Part shown: piece after piece, positions 59,100 through 64,000 of the stretch
Layout: each line of letters begins with the position of its first letter
How positions within the stretch are numbered: position 1 is the stretch's first letter
NCBI GenBank assembly: GCA_029204225.1
Contig: CM055103.1
Location: 51,488,407 to 51,552,406 of the forward strand
Length of the DNA: 64,000 nt
Reading direction: 5' to 3'
Origin: Diphasiastrum complanatum
Lineage: Eukaryota > Streptophyta > Lycopodiopsida > Lycopodiales > Lycopodiaceae
Translations under genes and position numbers: made by a program
Notes under the pieces: model-generated
What the model was told of the DNA's origin: nothing
Database searches by the model: none
What the model saw: the letters and a program-made list of their open reading frames with translations, nothing else

Positions 59100-59758
59100 A
59101 CAATCAGGACTTCGTCACGTGATGGCAATATTGGTGAATGACCTGATATGAGAACAACGTGAGGGATCTTAGATCGTCCAGAATCTCTAAAAGATTCTCA
59201 CGTGGTAGCAATACTACAAATAAAAAGAACTGTTCACACACTGTGAGATATAAGGAGTGAAAATCCAAAACTTAGCAAAATGTTTTAATTGATCAAACAA
59301 CATTTATATAGCTAAAACCAAGAAAATCCAAGCCGTACACTCGTCGATCCAACACTCCTCAAAAATCCAAACCGTCCACACGTGCGAGACCACACGTGCT
59401 ACAATACAAGTCAATCTGCCATTCGCCCACATGCCCACATGTGCAAGATCACACGTGCCAGAACACACGTCACTAAACCATTGGACCACGTGGACACACG
59501 TGCAAGTTTCACACGTGCGGATACAGAGGTGTAGGTCCCACACGTCAGGTACTAATTGGGCCACGTGACCACACGTGCGAGCCTATATGTGCGAGAACAC
59601 ATGTCACTGATCCATTCGGCCATGTGTCCCCATGTGGGTTCCCACACGTGTTGATCCATACGTGCAGTTTCACACGTGCGTATACAGACGTGTGGTTCCA
59701 CATGTCAGCAATTGACTGGGCCACGTGTCACTGGTATTCACACGTGCCAATTTTTCTC
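59100..59758. promoter_or_regulatory. CACGTG (G-box) array between divergent genes X and Z
   Basis: Twelve CACGTG sites lie between about 59,379 and 59,745, mostly as CACACGTGC or GCCACGTG, with two more near 59,116 and 59,199 and several one-base variants (CACATG, CACGTC). Part of the array is a decayed tandem duplication of about 130-160 bp (compare 59,507-59,570 with 59,668-59,730). CACGTG is the binding site of plant bZIP and bHLH factors (known); control of X or Z by them is inference. Confidence 0.75.
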
Positions 59759-59761
59759 CCC

Positions 59762-59768
59762 TATATAA
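59762..59768 (+). promoter_or_regulatory. TATA box candidate of gene Z
   Basis: TATATAAG-like sequence (CTATATAAGT) directly after the G-box array, about 300 bp before the gene Z start. Between them, the words TCGTAGCGATATCA (59,904 and 59,990) and GCCATCACGCGA (59,853 and 59,935) are each repeated twice. Confidence 0.5.
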
Positions 59769-60069
59769 GTCCATTCTCGGGGATTGTAGAGGTTTTCGCA
59801 TAATTTGCTGGCATGTTTGATTGCATCCATACGAAATGCATGCATGATATTGCCATCACGCGAACGACCTTCTCCCCATGCCCGTTCCTTACACCCTCTT
59901 GCGTCGTAGCGATATCAGCTTGACTTCCCCAGTATCGCCATCACGCGAGCCCCTGCCTCTCCCTGCCTGCCTCTACCACTCTTTCGCGTCGTAGCGATAT
60001 CACAGTTTGAGTTCCCAGTGTCTCTTCTGTTGTGTCTCTATCCTCGCATAGTATAGATATTCGGCCTCA

Positions 60070-61915
60070 ATGGCTCAGACAAAGCAAACCGCTAGGCTTA
60101 CCAGTTTCGTTCATCCATCCCGTCCCCAAACATCTGAACCCGTACGTCCGCAAAGATGCGGTAGACCTAGCTGTCCATGGTTGAGAGACATCAGAGCCTT
60201 GCAGAGGAGCACCAAACTTCTGATCCCGAAAGCAGCCTTCTACCGGGCTGTGAGAGAGGTTACACAAGACATGACCACCCATCTGCCCTATGCAGTGAGG
60301 TGGAATAGCACTGCATTGGAGGCCCTCCATACTGCATACGAGGATTTCCCGACAAAATTGTTTGAGGATTCGATGTTGTGCTCCATTCATGGCAAGCCCA
60401 AGGACATGCTTCTTGTCATGAGGCTTCGAAACACCTATGACAGCATTTTTAAGTCTGGATTCACACAGAGGCAAGTTCCTCTTGAAAGGGGGCCTGTCCC
60501 ACCCCGCAAAAAGAGAAAGCAGGCACAGCCCAAGCGTTTGCAACCCAAGCCCAGGTCTCCCAACTCTTCACCCTCACCTCCTCCCATTAGAAAAGATCTG
60601 GCTAGTACGTCCGCAATTCCACTGGTTGAGAGTCCTCTCGTAACCCCTAATCTTCAACTGCACGATTCTCCTTCTATACATGAGGATGACCTCAATACAG
60701 TGGTAGACATGATTGTTTCTGATGTTGATGCAACTGATAAAGAGTTGCACATCAGACTTCCGAATGAACCTAAAGACACATTTTTTGATTATGAGAGGTA
60801 CATTGATTTTGACCTGTATATAGCCAAGAAAATAGATGATCTCGGAGGGGAGTTTATGTTTTGTATAGACGATATTAATTTTGCAATGCATATCAAAGAC
60901 CCGCATTGTAGGGAGCTAAAAGAGAAGACCTCATATATCTCAGACACAATAGTTGAATCTGCTTGTGCATACTATCTACATAAATATACATATACAGTCA
61001 CGAAGGAGATTCTTGTTGTATCTCCATTTTTTGGGCATCTGTTGAATAAAGAGAGGAAAGCCAAAAGGCTCTTCAGGCACACCAGCAAACAGGCATCAAT
61101 GTTCATCATCCCATACTGTTCAAAGTAAGATAGTTTCTTCTTGTAATATCTGTTTTCTATAAGATTTTTCTTTTGGAAACTCTTATAGATTCTAGTAATT
61201 CATTGCTTGTCTCTTTCTGGCAGCAAACATCAGAGTGTGCACGTCATATCCATGAAAGTGGATTCAACTGGAAGCTGCACACCAGTGTGCATGACAATGA
61301 ATTCTTTGCATGCCACCCATTCCATAATTAAATCCATGTACAAAAGGACGGTGGAGCTATTGCCCAGGCCGGATGGGTTGGTTGTAAATACCAACATAGA
61401 GGTTGTTGATGCAAAGGTACAAGAAATCTTTTTACATATTTTATTTGCATGATGACATGTTGTTTAGAATTATATTGAATTATACTTTAACAATTTTTCG
61501 CTGTGATTTCTCAGTCTTCGCAACAAGACAATGCTTTCAGCTGCGGATGGTATTCAATATGGAACGTTAAATCATTCTTGGATTGGTATATGGTGCAACC
61601 TCCAAATGCTAGTATCCGTGAGGTATTTTTTTCAATGTTCCAGTATCCTGATGATATATTGTTAACTTTGTGAATTTATATATTTTAAAACATTGGCTAA
61701 TACATACATACACTCGATATTGTTTTTTGCAGTTCCAATGTCCTGAGGTATCAACAAATGCAATTCATCAGCATCGGCATGAAATGTTGGAAAGTTTACT
61801 ATCATGTGCAAGGCCCTACAAGCATGAAGGTGCCTCGGATGAACCTGCCAGAGGATCCGTGGATGAGGTTACAGTGCTCGAGGATATGCCTCAGGCACCT
61901 TTGATTGAAATGTAA
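60070..61915 (+). CDS. Gene Z: histone H3-like domain fused to Ulp1-like (C48) protease
   Basis: Four exons (60,070-61,124; 61,224-61,416; 61,515-61,622; 61,733-61,915) with GT-AG introns and consistent phases give 512 residues with no stop. Residues 1-9 (MAQTKQTAR) copy the histone H3 tail with Arg2 changed to Gln. Residues about 38-127 follow the H3 fold: LRDIRALQRSTKLLI, FYRAVREVTQDM, LFEDSMLCSIHGKPKDM. A Pro/Lys-rich linker (140-180) leads to a Ulp1/SENP-like domain: YISDTIVESACAYYL (289-303), VSPFFGHLL, FIIPYC, His354, the NSL motif (Asn378 where the family has Asp), Gln420 and Cys426 in QQDNAFSCGW. Gln-Cys spacing matches Ulp1. Ulp1-type enzymes cleave SUMO or related modifiers (known). 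A chromatin-bound de-modifying role is inference. It could be transposon-derived. Confidence 0.88.
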
Positions 61916-62590
61916 ATATAATTATGACAGGCACATAGAAATATATCATCACATGATGATCCATAGAACAATAGATAGGCAAATAGAAAGTGGGCTATTA
62001 CTGAATGCCACAAATATATTATATCAATTTAAAAAACAATGTACATTTTCAAAATACTATATACAAATTGCTTGATGAAATCTTGAAGTCATTTGCGACT
62101 TATTTGTATTCCTTTTTTTTTGAAAAAGTACATTGTTGCTCGTCTATCATCCCAATGTTTATGTGGTTTGAAACTCTGAAGTCTAAAATTCTACCTTTTC
62201 AAAAATTCCTATAATCCATATTTGATTTTCTCTTTTTACCAGAAACACCTCTTGAGGAGGGATGCATGAGAACCTAGTGAAATTTTCTATAGATACGTGG
62301 TATCCAAGAGCCATCAGAGTCTTTTTCATTACAAACAAAAACTGATACAATATTGCTTCGTGGTCTATGGCTTCCGAAAGCCATTGCAAAGCTAAAAGAA
62401 GATGAACAACAGAGTCTGAAACAAAATATAGTGGAATCAATATGAAAATAAATAACCAAATTTGTAATAAATGTTGGCGGTCTTTCGTAAATCATATATG
62501 TTAGTCTAACTACGGTTAGATGAAAGTAGACTTACTTTAACCACAAGTGTTAGGTCCCGGGCACTTAGGAAACTCACGGGCAGCAATTAC
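61916..62590. other. Stretch between gene Z and Copia-F
   Basis: No gene supported. The first part is the 3' untranslated region of gene Z. AATATATT-like words near 62,020 could serve polyadenylation, but I cannot fix a site. Confidence 0.4.
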
Positions 62591-62597
62591 GGTCCAA

Positions 62598-63874
62598 TCA
62601 CTTGTCGGATCTAAGAATCTGTATCTTTTTCGAGGTGTGTCGCTCTGCAAATGCCATGAACTTCTTGAAATAATCAAATACTTTGGATTTCTTCTTCAAG
62701 TAGTAGATCGTGGTCATTCGGTTGAAATCATCTATGAACATTAGAAAATATCTCGAATCTGAGAGGGAATCTGTTTTCATCAGAGCGAATCTATTTTCAT
62801 CGGTCCACACACATCAGAGTGGATGAGCTCAAGAACTTCTTTGGCTCTTCTTCCCTCGTGTGTGAATGGATTTCGATGTTGCTTGCCTTTCTGACAAGCT
62901 TCGCAGAACTCAAACTCTGGCCTTGAAATCTTGAGACCTGTGACAATGTCCTTTCTGCTCATGTGATACAGGCTCCGCATGTTCAGATGATACATTCTTC
63001 TATGCTAGAGCTGATCTTCGTTTTCTGAAGCATTTAATATGATTTCAGAGTTGTTGATTATTTTGGTGTACTAGGATTTCCTTCTTTTCATCCGACCGTC
63101 AGCAACTTGTTTGTCATCTTCTCAATCACACGGCAAGTGTTGTCGTCGAACAAATCCTAGATCTGCCATCTTGGAGACAAATAGTAGATTCTTTTTTAGT
63201 GAGGGCACATAGAGTGCTCCTGGCAGCTCTGCTTGGCCTGACAGTGTTCGTAGCTATAGAGAGCCGATGAATTTGACATCGTGTCTGCTTCCATTGCCTT
63301 GAATCACTGCTCTGTCATTTTCGAGTTCGCGAAAGTTGATCAAGATCTTCTTGTTGTAGGTTACGTGAGATGTTGTTCCTGAATCGATGACTACATCATA
63401 GTCATGTTCAGAGTAGCTTGTCGAAGATTTGTCGAGTATCGTGAAACCTTCGTCACCTCTTTCAGCATCCTTTGATGACTCTACAACGTTTGTCTTTTCA
63501 ACTTTGTTTTTCCTTTTTGGGTTGAATTTGCAGTCGTATGCAGAATGCCCTTTCTTCTTGTAGTGTATGCAAGGTATTGCTGGATTGAACCAACATTTGT
63601 TGGCCGTATGGCCTGGTTTGTGGCAGTGATCATAGGAAGAAGATTGTTGATTCGAGGACTTCGTCTTCTCGAATCTTGGCTTGTTTTTGTTCTTCTTCTT
63701 TCCTTTCGAGAAGAGAGCCTTCTCTTGATCACTGCTTCCCTCTCCTTTGTCTCTCATGAGTCTCTCATCAGCAACAAGACTGACTGCTTTGCCAAATGTC
63801 ATATCTGGTAGACTCAGTATGAGCATTCTCAGTAGTTGATAGGACGTCGGTAGAGATTTCATGAAGTACATCAA
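62598..63874 (-). pseudogene. Copia-F gag, protease and partial integrase
   Basis: Minus strand from 63,874: gag C-terminal half (YFMKSLPTSYQLLRMLILSL, MTFGKAVSLVADE) and two zinc-knuckle-like motifs. The first, YDHCHKPGHTANKCW, has its first Cys replaced; the second, CIHYKKKGHSAYDC, has a changed second Cys. The protease follows with VVIDSGTTSHVT. Frameshifted protease remnants (about 63,250-63,000) lead to the integrase zinc finger (MYHLNMRSLYHMSRKDIVTG, CEACQKGKQH) and the core up to the second Asp (IHSDVCGPM, ILRSDK). The rest is lost at 62,598. Gag start, LTRs and RT are absent. Confidence 0.9.
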
Positions 63875-63884
63875 CTGCTGTGGT

Positions 63885-64000
63885 AGAGATTTTTTTTCGT
63901 GCGAAAGCTCTTCTTACGGGATCCCAGACACTCAACTACACATCACAGAATATATTTTATTCTAGTAATCAAGAGACATAGCACAAGGCCAAGAGATACA
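63885..64000 (-). repeat. Interspersed repeat shared with 53,870-54,050
   Basis: Starts within TTTTTTTTCGTGCGAAAGCT and is cut by the window end. It directly adjoins the truncated Copia-F gag. See the partner copy for the alternatives. Confidence 0.7.

Noticed and set aside
59304-59564. Minus-strand frame with Cys- and Val-rich CTCVHVVQW-type sequence
   Set aside because: It is the translation of the CACGTG array. The repeat pattern in DNA explains it fully.
54724-61915. A complete DNA transposon with defined terminal inverted repeats around Y, X and Z
   Set aside because: I looked for inverted ends and a target duplication around 54.3 kb and 61.9-62.5 kb and could not find a convincing pair by eye, so the unit is reported only as a hypothesis.

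Overview
The window looks like nuclear DNA of a land plant. It is AT-rich, has GT-AG introns in plant-style genes, remnants of a 2-oxoglutarate/Fe(II) dioxygenase gene, and many Ty1/copia and Ty3/gypsy retrotransposons whose primer-binding sites match plant initiator-Met tRNA. The species cannot be named from sequence alone; a non-seed plant is my guess, held weakly. Most of the 64 kb is layered, decaying mobile DNA. Nothing resembles a bacterial operon, a CRISPR array or an rRNA/tRNA gene.

Layout. 1-2.5 kb: a fragment of a dispersed gene family (here 'family X') abuts a broken dioxygenase gene whose sister copy lies at 46.0-47.8 kb. 2.5-9.9 kb: mostly gene-free, with one copia-gag chimera fragment and a ~1 kb degenerate minisatellite. 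9.9-12.9 kb: a deleted Ty3/gypsy element split by a MITE-like insert. 13.3-22.7 kb: Copia-D, interrupted by the nearly intact and very young Copia-C (identical 653-bp LTRs, target duplication CATAC). 22.7-31.2 kb: a family X gene split by Copia-A (target duplication TGGAG) and then rearranged by an inversion. 31.3-35.4 kb: Copia-B, cut off by a ~2.9 kb inverted-repeat structure (35.4-38.3 kb) that carries gypsy sequence. 39.4-41.2 kb: broken copies of gene families Y and X facing each other. 41.2-54 kb: copia fragments, solo LTR candidates, a long GA microsatellite, the second dioxygenase copy and a second copia-gag chimera.

54.4-61.9 kb is the most interesting part. Gene Y (a putative DDE-type transposase-like protein), gene X (unknown, with a C/H motif) and gene Z lie side by side. 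Z has four exons with open, phase-consistent junctions and encodes 512 residues: an N-terminal histone H3-like domain and a C-terminal Ulp1/SENP-like (C48) cysteine protease domain. X and Z diverge from a promoter region packed with CACGTG motifs. The convergent Y-X pair occurs twice in the window, and repeat arrays lie upstream of X and of Y. This suggests that Y and X, perhaps with Z, belong to an undescribed DNA transposon or a duplicated gene module. That is an inference: no terminal inverted repeats were found.

62.6-64 kb holds another broken copia (Copia-F).
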